A stretch of 64,000 nt of DNA, from positions 1-64,000 of the forward strand of contig NZ_CAKLPX010000006.1 of NCBI RefSeq assembly GCF_923077115.1. The letters run 5' to 3'. The notes beneath the pieces are model-generated. The model had not been told where the DNA came from. It did not search any database and was given only the letters and a program-made list of their open reading frames with translations. Below, one piece after another: positions 53,357-62,624 of the stretch (within the stretch, counting starts at the first letter, position 1; each line of letters starts with the position of its first letter). The translations under genes and the position numbers were made by a program. Origin of the DNA: Sinobacterium norvegicum (GTDB lineage Bacteria; Pseudomonadota; Gammaproteobacteria; Pseudomonadales; Sinobacteriaceae).

Positions 53357-53365
53357 GTCGTTGGC

Positions 53366-54328
53366 TTACTTGTTGCGGTTTATCGCCAAGTCGACCAGTC
53401 GAGCCATTTGAGTCTTGGCCTCGCTGTCGGGCAGGAGTGCAAGCGCATCTATTGCTCGTTGCTTCTCTTTGAGGGCGCATTGAAAGGTGTAGTCGAGGGC
53501 GCCGTTGGTGCTGACGGCATCGATAATCTGTGAAAGATGTTCCGCGCTCTTGTCTTGGATTGCCTGGCGAACAATGGCAGCCTGGGCTTTATTGTCCTGT
53601 CGCATAGTAAAGATCAGAGGAAGTGTTGGCTTGCCTTCGGCTAAGTCGTCACCGATATTTTTACCCATTTCAGCGGGGTCGCCCTGGTAATCGAGGATGT
53701 CGTCTACCAGCTGGAAGGCCGTGCCGAGTGCGCTGCCAAAAGTGCGCAGTGCCTGTTGTTGCGTTTCGGTGCCGCCGGCAATCATGGCGCCGCCCAGAGA
53801 TGAGGCCTCGAACAGTATTGCGGTCTTGTTTTTGATGACGGTGAGGTATTCTTCTTCGCTGGTGTCGGGGTCGCCGGCTTTTTGTAGTTGCAGCACCTCA
53901 CCTTCGGCAATTTTATTTGTGGTCGAGGCGAGCAGGTTCATAATAGACATGTCATTCATCGCCACTAGCATTTGAAAGGCGCGAGAGTATATGAAATCGC
54001 CAACCAAGACGCTTGAGGCATTGGTGTATTCGGCGTTGGCCGTTGGTCTGCCGCGACGTAAGGCTGACACGTCAACAACATCGTCGTGCAATAATGTAGC
54101 GGTGTGAATAAACTCAATCGCCGTTGCCAGTTGCTTATCGAGTTCGCCCTGATAATTGAGGGCCTTAGCTGCTAGGAGGACAAGTATTGGCCGCATCCGC
54201 TTGCCGCCGGCAGCGATGATATACTGCCCGATTTCTTCGACCAGCGGGACATCGGAGTAAAGTTCGCTGACTATTAACTGGTTTACTTTGTCGAGATCGT
54301 TGGCGATGGTGCTACGGATTTGCTGCAT
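53366..54328 (-). CDS. ispB: Octaprenyl (polyprenyl) diphosphate synthase
   Basis: Makes the isoprenoid side chain of ubiquinone. The 320-residue product has the first aspartate-rich motif LLHDDVVD and the second LVDDILDYQGD, plus GGKRMRPILVLLAAKAL. Divergent from rplU-rpmA, the standard gammaproteobacterial arrangement, which supports IspB over other prenyl synthases. Chain length cannot be read with certainty. Confidence 0.95.
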   Translation of the reverse strand: MQQIRSTIANDLDKVNQLIVSELYSDVPLVEEIGQYIIAAGGKRMRPILVLLAAKALNYQGELDKQLATAIEFIHTATLLHDDVVDVSALRRGRPTANAEYTNASSVLVGDFIYSRAFQMLVAMNDMSIMNLLASTTNKIAEGEVLQLQKAGDPDTSEEEYLTVIKNKTAILFEASSLGGAMIAGGTETQQQALRTFGSALGTAFQLVDDILDYQGDPAEMGKNIGDDLAEGKPTLPLIFTMRQDNKAQAAIVRQAIQDKSAEHLSQIIDAVSTNGALDYTFQCALKEKQRAIDALALLPDSEAKTQMARLVDLAINRNK

Positions 54329-54427
54329 AATTGTTCCGAGATAGGCGGTCTGTCGTCATATTGAGCAGGATGCTATGGCTTGCTAAGTGAGCTGTCAACT
54401 AGCTGGGCGAAAACAACGCAAGATGGC

Positions 54428-54456
54428 TTGTCTCGCTGGATAAGTTTCGGTATAAT
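54428..54456 (+). promoter_or_regulatory. rplU-rpmA promoter
   Basis: TTGTCT (54428-54433), a 17-bp spacer and a perfect TATAAT (54451-54456), followed by a GC-rich CCGCGCCC discriminator typical of ribosomal-protein and rRNA promoters. Leader of about 118 nt before rplU. Confidence 0.9.
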
Positions 54457-54580
54457 CCGCGCCCTTATGTAAAAACCTAAGTTGTCGCCTTTAAAAGCAG
54501 TAACTTGGTGCCTGTCTTACCGGAGCTTTCGTGTGGAAAGTACTCTCAGACTTGTAAGCAGGCTTGATTGGAGCGCAGCA

Positions 54581-54892
54581 ATGTACGCAGTATTTGTTAG
54601 CGGTGGTAAGCAGCACCGTGTCATTGAGGGTGAAACCCTCAAGCTAGAAAAAATTGAAAAATCAGTAGGTGACGTGATCGAGTTTGATCAGGTTCTACTT
54701 GTTGGTGAAGGCGAAGGCGTTAAAATTGGCGCACCTGTTGTTGCAGGCGCTAAGATTACAGCTGAAGTTATTACTCAGGGTCGTCACAAGAAAGTGAAGA
54801 TCATGAAATTCAAGCGTCGTAAGCACCACATGAAGCAGATGGGTCACCGTCAGTGGTTCACCGAAGTTAAAATTACCGGTATTAACGGCTAA
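54581..54892 (+). CDS. rplU: 50S ribosomal protein L21
   Basis: The start is ATG at 54581 ([14 protein letters not shown]), giving 103 residues as in E. coli; the frame is open upstream but starts inside the leader. The [20 protein letters not shown] end is characteristic. TTGGAG lies about 10 nt before the start. Confidence 0.96.
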   Translation: MYAVFVSGGKQHRVIEGETLKLEKIEKSVGDVIEFDQVLLVGEGEGVKIGAPVVAGAKITAEVITQGRHKKVKIMKFKRRKHHMKQMGHRQWFTEVKITGING

Positions 54893-54906
54893 GCAGGAGA
54901 TAGAAA

Positions 54907-55164
54907 ATGGCTCATAAGAAAGCTGGTGGTAGTACTAGTAACGGTCGCGATTCGGTAAGCAAACGCTTAGGCGTTAAGCGTTTCGGCGGCCAACAAGTTA
55001 TTGCAGGTAACATCCTTATTCGTCAACGTGGTACTAAGTTCCACGCTGGTGAAAACGTAGGTATCGGCAAAGACCACACATTGTTTGCTAAGGCAGATGG
55101 CGTTGTTAAGTTTGAAGTTAAAGGTCCTAAGAATCGTAAGTTCGTAACTATTGTTGCCGCTTAA
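54907..55164 (+). CDS. rpmA: 50S ribosomal protein L27
   Basis: L27 reaches the peptidyl-transferase centre with its N terminus. The 85-residue product starts [20 protein letters not shown] with the conserved GGS-x-NGRDS tail. No N-terminal cleavage extension of the Firmicutes type is present. AGGAG precedes ATG 54907. Confidence 0.97.
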   Translation: MAHKKAGGSTSNGRDSVSKRLGVKRFGGQQVIAGNILIRQRGTKFHAGENVGIGKDHTLFAKADGVVKFEVKGPKNRKFVTIVAA

Positions 55165-55185
55165 GATCTGATCTCTTCAGATATC

Positions 55186-55216
55186 AAAAAGCCTCGTCGT
55201 TAGACGGGGCTTTTTT
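55186..55216 (+). terminator. Terminator after rpmA
   Basis: GCCTCGTC (55191-55198) pairs with GACGGGGC (55203-55210), one T-G pair, with As before and six Ts after. Some readthrough into obgE is likely because it lies only 48 nt downstream. Confidence 0.9.
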
Positions 55217-55260
55217 GTTTTATACTATTGATAGATATATAAACCCTTAGCGGAGAATAG

Positions 55261-56472
<1,212 letters not shown>

Positions 56473-56504
56473 GTGCGGTTGGTTGGAAAAGTAAGAGGTT
56501 GCCG

Positions 56505-57614
56505 GTGGCGAAGCGTTGGGTAGTAAAGATTGGTAGTGCGCTGTTAACTGCGAATGGTGCGGGTTTGGCTAAAGAGGCTATTGCTGGCTGGGTCGAGCAG
56601 ATGGCTGATCTGCGCCGCCAGGGTATAGAGGTTGTGCTGGTGTCCTCCGGTGCTGTGGCGGCTGGAATGGCTGTGATGGGGTGGAGTGAGAGGCCGCAGC
56701 GGATGAGTGATCTGCAAGCCGCTGCGGCAATTGGCCAGGTTGGCTTGGTGCAATCTTATCAGGCAGAGTTCTCACGTTATCAGCTACAGTCGGCTCAGGT
56801 GCTGTTGGTGCATGACGATTTGTCGAACAGAAAGCGCTACCTGAATGCGCAGGCAACACTGCGCTCGTTGTTGTCGATGGGTGTGGTGCCGGTTATTAAC
56901 GAAAATGACACGGTTGTTACCGATGAAATTCGCTTTGGTGACAACGATACCCTGGGTGCGTTGGTGGCCAATTTGGTCGAGGCCGACCGACTGATTATCA
57001 TGACGGATCAAGACGGCTTGTTCGATGCCGATCCTCGTAAGCATCCTCATGCCAAATTGATCGAGCACGCCAGCGCCGAAGACAAGCTGCTATTTGCTGT
57101 TGCTGGTGATACCGGTGGGCACTTAGGGCGTGGCGGTATGTATACCAAGGTTAATGCTGCCCGTTTAGCGGCTCGCTCTGGTGCGGACACGATTATTGTT
57201 GGTGGCGCTATTGAGGGGGTGTTGACGCGGATTGCCGCAGGAGAGCAGCTGGGAACAACGATCAGTGCTGGCAGAGAGCCTGTTGCGGCGCGCAAGCAGT
57301 GGTTGGCCGGGCATCTTAGGGTCGCTGGTCGGGTCACTATCGACGATGGTGCTGTGCGCGTTTTGAGGTCTTCTGGTAGTAGCTTGTTGCCCGTTGGTAT
57401 TACCGCGGTTGAGGGTAGTTTCGAGCGAGGGGAAGTGGTGATTTGTACCGATTCTTCAGGTAGTGAGGTGGCCAGGGGGTTGGTGAATTATTCATCGGCC
57501 GAGGCGGTTAAGCTAAAGGGTCTGGCCAGTAGTCGCATTGAGAAAGTACTGGGTTACCGTGGTGATGAAGAGATGATGCACAGAGATAATATGGTGATTG
57601 CCGTCTGGGCGTGA
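56505..57614 (+). CDS. proB: Glutamate 5-kinase
   Basis: First step of proline synthesis. The 369-residue product has [23 protein letters not shown], the NENDTV and [11 protein letters not shown] segments and a C-terminal PUA domain. GTG 56505 is chosen because AGAGG (56494-56498) then has a 6-nt spacing; a TTG at 56499 would abut it. It follows obgE by 32 nt and is likely in the same transcript. Confidence 0.94.
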   Translation: MAKRWVVKIGSALLTANGAGLAKEAIAGWVEQMADLRRQGIEVVLVSSGAVAAGMAVMGWSERPQRMSDLQAAAAIGQVGLVQSYQAEFSRYQLQSAQVLLVHDDLSNRKRYLNAQATLRSLLSMGVVPVINENDTVVTDEIRFGDNDTLGALVANLVEADRLIIMTDQDGLFDADPRKHPHAKLIEHASAEDKLLFAVAGDTGGHLGRGGMYTKVNAARLAARSGADTIIVGGAIEGVLTRIAAGEQLGTTISAGREPVAARKQWLAGHLRVAGRVTIDDGAVRVLRSSGSSLLPVGITAVEGSFERGEVVICTDSSGSEVARGLVNYSSAEAVKLKGLASSRIEKVLGYRGDEEMMHRDNMVIAVWA

Positions 57615-57637
57615 TTATCGGCTCAATTTCCAGGCAT

Positions 57638-57664
57638 AAAAAAACCGGCAAAGCCGGTTTTTTT
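57638..57664. terminator. Bidirectional terminator between proB and rpsT
   Basis: AAAAAAACCGGC (57638-57649) pairs with GCCGGTTTTTTT (57653-57664) around an AAA loop, between convergent genes. Confidence 0.95.
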
Positions 57665-57681
57665 AGTCGTCTAGGTCAAGA

Positions 57682-57948
57682 TTAAGCCGCGAGTGCTTTC
57701 ACCTTGGTGTTTAGACGGCTTTTAAGGCGTGCAGCTTTATTCTTGTGAATAATGCCTTTGTCTGCCATGCGATCGATAACAGGTACCGCGTCGTTGTAAG
57801 CGGCTTGTGCGCTTTCGTGGCTACCGCTTGCAATTGCTGCGATAACTTTTTTGATGTAAGTACGAACCATCGAGCGCAGGCTGGCGTTGTGGTTGCGACG
57901 CTTTTCGCCTTGGCGAGCGCGTTTTTTAGCTTGTGGAGAGTTTGCCAC
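57682..57948 (-). CDS. rpsT: 30S ribosomal protein S20
   Basis: A primary 16S-binding helical protein. The 88-residue product begins [23 protein letters not shown]. The start is GTG at 57948, preceded on the minus strand by AGGAG. E. coli also uses a non-AUG start (UUG) here, linked to weak initiation and autoregulation. Confidence 0.96.
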   Translation of the reverse strand: MANSPQAKKRARQGEKRRNHNASLRSMVRTYIKKVIAAIASGSHESAQAAYNDAVPVIDRMADKGIIHKNKAARLKSRLNTKVKALAA

Positions 57949-57991
57949 CGTATAGCTCCTAAAAATTTGTGTGCATAAATAAAGACGCCGG

Positions 57992-58020
57992 ATTATTCAT
58001 TGTAACGGAGGTAATGTCAA
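57992..58020 (-). promoter_or_regulatory. rpsT promoter
   Basis: On the minus strand TTGACA (58015-58020) and AATAAT (57992-57997) are 17 bp apart, followed by CCGGCG, a GC-rich discriminator. Transcription would begin about 40 nt before rpsT. Confidence 0.9.
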
Positions 58021-58150
58021 CAGTGTTGTTGTAACAAGGGCGAATAAATTCTATTGCGGTGGAGATTAACATTGTGGTGGTTGAAACAAATGTTAGTGTA
58101 GAGAATGGGTTGCGGCGATAAGGCTTGCGGCTTTGGGGATAAGGGTGGCG

Positions 58151-58873
58151 ATGAGAAGAATATTGGGCGCGCGTTTGTTTGCAGCGATCTTGTTGGCAGT
58201 GGCTGTGCCGCTTGGTTGGCTGTTGCTGGAATATGCGCGTGGCGTGGCGCCCTGGGTCTCGCTGCAGCAACACGCACTGTTATACAGTTATATGTTGCTT
58301 AGCGTACTGGCATTGATGACGTTGCTTTCTTATTACCGCTATCGCATTGAGCGTGGTCTGCGAAAACTTAGCATCACCGACCCATTGACTGGGTTGTACA
58401 ATCGTCGTTATTTTCTCAGCAGGTTGAATGACGAGTTTCTACTCTATGCGCGTCAGCCACGACCGGTATCGCTTATCTTTATTGACCTCGATCACTTCAA
58501 GTTGATTAACGACCGATATGGCCACCAGTCGGGTGACGAGTTATTGGTGGCGATAGCGAGGGTGTTGCGAACCTCGAGCCGCTCAGAGGAGGTGGTGGCG
58601 AGAATAGGTGGAGAAGAGTTGTGTGTCTTGTTGCCGAACTGCACTCAAGACCAAGCTTATACTGCCGCTACTCGCTTTCATCGAGCGATTGAAACAATGG
58701 CGGCGCTGAGTACGGAAGGCGAGGCTATTGCGGTAACCGCCAGTGTTGGGGTGGCGACTACAAACGACCAAATTTCAAGCGACAAACTATTGTTTAAGGC
58801 TGCGGATGTGGCGATGTACCAGGCAAAGCAGTCGGGGCGCAACCAGGTAGTGGTGGCAGGGTTGCCTCGTTGA
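58151..58873 (+). CDS. Membrane-anchored diguanylate cyclase (GGDEF domain)
   Basis: A c-di-GMP synthase-like protein of about 240 residues: two N-terminal membrane helices (about 8-28 and 43-63) with a short periplasmic loop, then a GGDEF domain starting DPLTGLYNRRYFLSRL, with FIDLDHFKLINDRYGHQSGDELL. The active-site motif reads GGEEL rather than GGDEF/GGEEF, and the I-site position reads RSEE instead of RxxD. Start ATG 58151 follows AGGGTGG; a TTG at 58133 would add six residues. Confidence 0.88.
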   Translation: MRRILGARLFAAILLAVAVPLGWLLLEYARGVAPWVSLQQHALLYSYMLLSVLALMTLLSYYRYRIERGLRKLSITDPLTGLYNRRYFLSRLNDEFLLYARQPRPVSLIFIDLDHFKLINDRYGHQSGDELLVAIARVLRTSSRSEEVVARIGGEELCVLLPNCTQDQAYTAATRFHRAIETMAALSTEGEAIAVTASVGVATTNDQISSDKLLFKAADVAMYQAKQSGRNQVVVAGLPR

Positions 58874-58893
58874 CTTCTCACGTATTAAGGTGG

Positions 58894-58932
58894 CGATTGG
58901 CTGAGCCAATCGAGGCATCATACTGGTATAAT
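58894..58932 (+). promoter_or_regulatory. TetR-gene promoter with palindromic operator candidate
   Basis: A perfect palindrome, CGATTGGCT-G-AGCCAATCG (58894-58912), lies where the -35 box of the following promoter would be. TGGTATAAT (58924-58932) is an extended -10 with a consensus hexamer. The layout suits autorepression by the TetR protein encoded 54 bp downstream. Confidence 0.7.
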
Positions 58933-58985
58933 CAAAATCGCTGCTTTGATAACAGTTTAGCCGCTGTGGACTACAGGAATGCACT

Positions 58986-59600
58986 ATGAAACCAACCGCG
59001 GAAAAAATACTGGATGCGGCGGAGGGGTTGTTTGCCGAAAAAGGCTATTTGGCAACCTCGTTAGGCGATGTGGCCGACGCTGTCGGTATTCGACCGCCAA
59101 GCTTATACAATCATTTTAAAAATAAAGAGGCGCTGTATAACGCTGTCTTGGAGCGCCTGCTTTTGCTGTTTAATGAGCCCTTGCAAATATTGCTGGATCA
59201 AGAGGTTGATCAGCAGTCGGTGCTGGATTGGCAGCGTAACTTAGTGCGATTACACAGTAAAAACCCCAATCTTTCGAAATTGCTTCAGCACGCGGCGTTG
59301 TCTGGCGATCCCCATATCAAAGATATGCTTGGGCGCTTGTTTGAGCCGTTATTCTACTACGGTAATACGGTAACCAATGCGTTGTCGCCCGTGGTTGAAA
59401 AGCACGCTGAATTGTTGCCGTGGATTATTATGGCCTTTAATAATATCGTGATGTCTTATGTCACCATGGCGCCATTATATAAGGAGGTGTTGGGTATGGA
59501 TCCTTTTTGCGACGAGGCGATAGAGCGTCAAATTCAGAGTATCGGGCTACTCACTGAGGCCTACCTAGAAAAGTACATAACCGGGCCAGAGGTGACGTAG
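58986..59600 (+). CDS. TetR/AcrR-family regulator
   Basis: The 204-residue product has the N-terminal TetR HTH (about residues 5-50; ILDAAEGLFAEKGYLATSLGDVADAVGIRPPSLYNHFKNKEAL split over the two helices) and a larger ligand-binding C-terminal part without obvious metal or flavin motifs. ACAGGAATGC precedes ATG 58986. It lies 1 base before the phosphatase gene, so the pair is one operon. Confidence 0.9.
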   Translation: MKPTAEKILDAAEGLFAEKGYLATSLGDVADAVGIRPPSLYNHFKNKEALYNAVLERLLLLFNEPLQILLDQEVDQQSVLDWQRNLVRLHSKNPNLSKLLQHAALSGDPHIKDMLGRLFEPLFYYGNTVTNALSPVVEKHAELLPWIIMAFNNIVMSYVTMAPLYKEVLGMDPFCDEAIERQIQSIGLLTEAYLEKYITGPEVT

Positions 59601-59601
59601 C

Positions 59602-60573
59602 GTGAGTCAGTTTAATGTTCAGTCATTGGGTAATAATGGCTATAAAATACAGTGGCAACAGCCAGGCCGTTTCGCAGTAACTTGTGAAGGGGCAGACATA
59701 GCCAATGTTGAGCAGGGCAGCGGCTATGTCGATGTTCACCTGTCAGGTGGTGCTGGCAAACCTGTCTTTGCCTTAACGGGTGAAAACGGGGCGCGGGTAA
59801 GAGTGAGTGAGCGTAGGGTGAGGCTTACCGGTAGTCATAACTTTCGTGACTTGGGCGGGTACCAAAATGACCGTGGCCAGCAGGTGCGGTGGGGACGGCT
59901 GTTCCGCTCTGGCAGACTGTCGGGCTTAACCGAAAGGGATGTGATGAGCCTGGCGACATTGGACTTGAGTGTGGTCTGTGATTTTCGACAGCCCAGTGAG
60001 TCGCTCGATCATCCATCACTGCTGCCAGCGAAGAAGCCTGAGGTTCTCGATCTTTCGATAGACCCGGGTAACTTATCGAATTTTTTCGGAGAGATCATTG
60101 CCGGCAACTTGGAACCGGACGATGTTGCCCAGTTCATGCAGGGCATTAACCACGAGCTGGTGTTAGAACATTCGCACCGCTATCGTCAGATGTTTGAGTC
60201 GATGCTAGAAACTCGAGGCAATATGTTGATTCACTGTACTGCGGGCAAGGATCGCACGGGTTTTGGAGCGAAGCTGATTCTATCGGCGCTGGGTGTCGAC
60301 CGGGCGACGATAATGAAGGATTACTTGCTAACCAACGAGTATTTACCGATAGAGGATGAGATACGGGCGATTATAGCGCACTATCAGCACCTGACAGATG
60401 CCAAGATTGAGCCAGCATTATTGCGGCCGATGTTTGAGGTGCGGAGCGAGTATCTCCAGCAGGCGTTTGACACCATTGATAAAGAGTTTGGCTCTGTTGA
60501 GCTGTATTTACGTGAGTGTCTAGGGCTGGATGATGCGGCGTTTGGGCAGTTAAGGCAGGATTATCTCTATTAA
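59602..60573 (+). CDS. PtpB-like tyrosine/lipid phosphatase
   Basis: The 323-residue product has a beta-rich N-terminal part (about 1-75), then a phosphatase domain beginning GSHNFRDLGGYQ, as in the Y_phosphatase3 family. The P-loop HCTAGKDRTGF holds the catalytic Cys and Arg in CX5R form, with Lys and Asp as in Mycobacterium PtpB (HCFAGKDRTG), which acts on phosphotyrosine and phosphoinositides. Start GTG 59602 has GAGGTG upstream within the TetR gene. No signal peptide, so probably cytosolic. The substrate is unknown. Confidence 0.85.
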   Translation: MSQFNVQSLGNNGYKIQWQQPGRFAVTCEGADIANVEQGSGYVDVHLSGGAGKPVFALTGENGARVRVSERRVRLTGSHNFRDLGGYQNDRGQQVRWGRLFRSGRLSGLTERDVMSLATLDLSVVCDFRQPSESLDHPSLLPAKKPEVLDLSIDPGNLSNFFGEIIAGNLEPDDVAQFMQGINHELVLEHSHRYRQMFESMLETRGNMLIHCTAGKDRTGFGAKLILSALGVDRATIMKDYLLTNEYLPIEDEIRAIIAHYQHLTDAKIEPALLRPMFEVRSEYLQQAFDTIDKEFGSVELYLRECLGLDDAAFGQLRQDYLY

Positions 60574-60592
60574 ATTGATAAATAGCGGGCGT

Positions 60593-60625
60593 AAAAAAGG
60601 CGACTGATTGAGTCGCCTTTTCTTT
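60593..60625. terminator. Bidirectional terminator after the phosphatase gene
   Basis: AAAAAAGGCGACT (60593-60605) and AGTCGCCTTTTCTTT (60611-60625) pair around a GATTG loop, between convergent genes. Confidence 0.92.
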
Positions 60626-60637
60626 GCCTGCCAGGGA

Positions 60638-60910
60638 TTAATCTAGCTTGCAGGCAGCCTTGGCTGCTTTCATTTGTTTCTTGTGGCAGAGTTCCTGTGA
60701 CTCTTGACCAACACACCACTTCTTGCGCTTGTTCCACGCGGTAAGTGGCTGACGCTTACCGTTAGAGCACTTTACTGTGTAGTTGGCGAATTCAACGCCT
60801 TCAGTAGTGGTGCCCTTAGAGCTGTAAGAGATGCTGGTTGGCTTAGCGGCTAGTGCGCTGCCTGATAACATAACAGCGCCAATCGCTGTCGCTAAAACTA
60901 ATTTACGCAT
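60638..60910 (-). CDS. Small secreted protein with four cysteines
   Basis: The 90-residue product starts at ATG 60910, with AGGAAC upstream on the minus strand; the frame extends eight codons further but the signal peptide begins at this Met. A Sec signal peptide (MRKLVLATAIGAVMLSGSALA) is followed by a basic mature part with four Cys (VKC, KWC, ELC, AAC), enough for two disulfides. No known family recognised. It probably acts in the periplasm. Confidence 0.75.
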   Translation of the reverse strand: MRKLVLATAIGAVMLSGSALAAKPTSISYSSKGTTTEGVEFANYTVKCSNGKRQPLTAWNKRKKWCVGQESQELCHKKQMKAAKAACKLD

Positions 60911-61062
60911 GTTTGTTCCTAAACTTAAATCCAAAGTGGGCGGCGCAATGACGCAGCTTGTCTGAGTAAGGTCTGCTGCTTTTTAATATGCGCGCTTTAA
61001 TCTACTCAGTGGTGACCATTCTAAGGTATGTATAGGATGTTACGCAAGGTTACAAAATGGAA

Positions 61063-61089
61063 ACCTTCTGTCCAAAGTGGACAGAAGGT
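61063..61089 (-). terminator. Terminator of the DUF4136-type gene
   Basis: A perfect 11-bp stem (61063-61073 with 61079-61089) with an AAAGT loop. Read leftward it is followed by TCCATTTTG, a weak U tract. It lies 9 bp past the stop of the lipoprotein gene. Confidence 0.7.
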
Positions 61090-61097
61090 GACAGTTG

Positions 61098-61676
61098 TCA
61101 GTCTTTGGGAGGGAAGTTGTCGAGGATTTTATTGACGACTTTCTGCAGGCTTTTGCGGCGCTCTTCTGGGTTCATATTCTTCGATAGGCGGCCATCGGCG
61201 GTGCCGCGCCAAACCAGCTTGTCGGTTGAAGGGTCAATAATATCAATCATTAACGTCCCCTGCTTATAGTGCCTCACGGTTGTTTGAGTGTTACTTGCCC
61301 CCATGCCGTAACCTGAGCCGTAGTAACCGTAGCGCCAGTTGGGTGCATAGCCACTATAGGTATTATAAGTATTAATATCGGTACGATCTTCGGTCAAAAC
61401 GCCATAATTAATTAGGAAGTCGGGTGAATTTTTAACCTTGTTCATACCCTTCTGGGTGAGGCTCTGCTCGGCAAAGTCACGGGTGCGCTGATCAAAGATG
61501 TCGCCACCCAGGTATTCCAAGCTTGCCTTGTCGCCAGACTGTGAGGAATGCCAGCTATAGGTTTTAAGTTGGCTAAAGTCGTAGTCCTGTGTGTAATCGG
61601 TATTAATATTGACCGATGAGCAGGCGGTGATGACTGCTAGAGCCGCGGTGGCTAGAATAGCTTTAATTGTTTTCAT
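61098..61676 (-). CDS. DUF4136-like lipoprotein
   Basis: The 192-residue product has a lipoprotein signal (MKTIKAILATAALAVITAC, Cys at residue 19). The mature part begins SSVNINTDYTQDYDFSQLKTY, typical of DUF4136 (YDFSxYKTYxW). A Tyr/Gly/Asn-rich segment (about 105-130) precedes a C-terminal part with GTLMIDIIDPSTDKLVWRG, also characteristic. Residue +2 is Ser, so sorting to the outer membrane is expected. Function of the family is unknown. Confidence 0.85.
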   Translation of the reverse strand: MKTIKAILATAALAVITACSSVNINTDYTQDYDFSQLKTYSWHSSQSGDKASLEYLGGDIFDQRTRDFAEQSLTQKGMNKVKNSPDFLINYGVLTEDRTDINTYNTYSGYAPNWRYGYYGSGYGMGASNTQTTVRHYKQGTLMIDIIDPSTDKLVWRGTADGRLSKNMNPEERRKSLQKVVNKILDNFPPKD

Positions 61677-61868
61677 TATTGGCCCTGTATGCGAGATTAT
61701 TGGGTGATTAGAGTCTTTATATCACCGAGAGTTCAACTGACACAATAAGTTAGTTAACATTGCGTCAAAAATGCGGCGGCGGGGAGCAAAATCGATATAC
61801 TGGTATTAAGCGTTTAAAGTAGTGGGTGGCTTCGTGCCTCGGGCTAGACTGAGAATTGTGTGGTTTAT

Positions 61869-62612
61869 ATGAATAATGACTCCGTAATAGCGACACGTTA
61901 CAGCAGTTTGGTATCAGTGTTGCTGGCAGCGGCATGTGTGTCGGTAAGCTCTCATGTCGCCGCTCAGCCACAGGCTTTCAGTGGTGTTTATGAGGCCCAT
62001 TATGGCTTGCTGACCTTGACCGGTAGGCAGCAGGTGAAATCGCTGGGAGAGGATCGTTGGAATATCATCAATTTTGTCGACATTCTTGCGCTAGAAGTCA
62101 GTGAAAACGCCACGTTCATCGTGACAGACCAGCAGGTCAGCTCTCAGCGTTATGAGTTCGTTAATCCTTTTAGAAAGAGTCGCAGCGTCGAGTTAGATTT
62201 TGATTGGCCGAATTTACAGGCGGTTGAGCACGTCGCCAATGAGACAACGAAAATCAAACCTGCGGTGTTTGATACGCTCAGTTATCAAATGCAGCTGCAG
62301 ATTGATGTTTGCTCAGATGCAGAGGGTTTTAATGATAAGCAGTATCCCGTTGTCGACAGCGGCCGTTTAAAAACTTATCAAGTGGATATGATCGGAGCGG
62401 CTGATGTCGAAACAGAAATGGGCATGATAGAGACCATTAATCTGCGCCAATATCGACCGGGGAAACAACATGAGAAACAAATTGTCATTTGGCTGGCAAA
62501 GAATTGGCAGTGTGTTCTTGTACGGATGGAGTTCCACGAGGACGATGAAATCTACTCGGTGCAGCTGACCGAGGGCGTTGTTGCGGGCGAGGCGATCACT
62601 GGGGATAAGTAG
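61869..62612 (+). CDS. Exported DUF3108-like protein
   Basis: A 247-residue protein. A signal peptide spans about residues 1-34 (SLVSVLLAAACVSVSSHVAAQ). The mature part is beta-rich: FSGVYEAHYGLLTLTGRQQV, YVNPFRKSRSVELDFDWPN-type strands, FDTLSYQMQLQIDVC, and a late VIWLAKNWQCVLVRMEF. This resembles periplasmic DUF3108 proteins (YxxxYG start, LDxLSYQxQLR middle). ATG 61869 is chosen; no clear Shine-Dalgarno is present. Confidence 0.7.
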   Translation: MNNDSVIATRYSSLVSVLLAAACVSVSSHVAAQPQAFSGVYEAHYGLLTLTGRQQVKSLGEDRWNIINFVDILALEVSENATFIVTDQQVSSQRYEFVNPFRKSRSVELDFDWPNLQAVEHVANETTKIKPAVFDTLSYQMQLQIDVCSDAEGFNDKQYPVVDSGRLKTYQVDMIGAADVETEMGMIETINLRQYRPGKQHEKQIVIWLAKNWQCVLVRMEFHEDDEIYSVQLTEGVVAGEAITGDK

Positions 62613-62624
62613 CGCCGCTCGGTG

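Noticed and set aside
60638..62612. PEP-CTERM sorting signals on the secreted proteins
   Set aside because: None of the three exported proteins ends in a PEP motif, membrane helix and basic tail.
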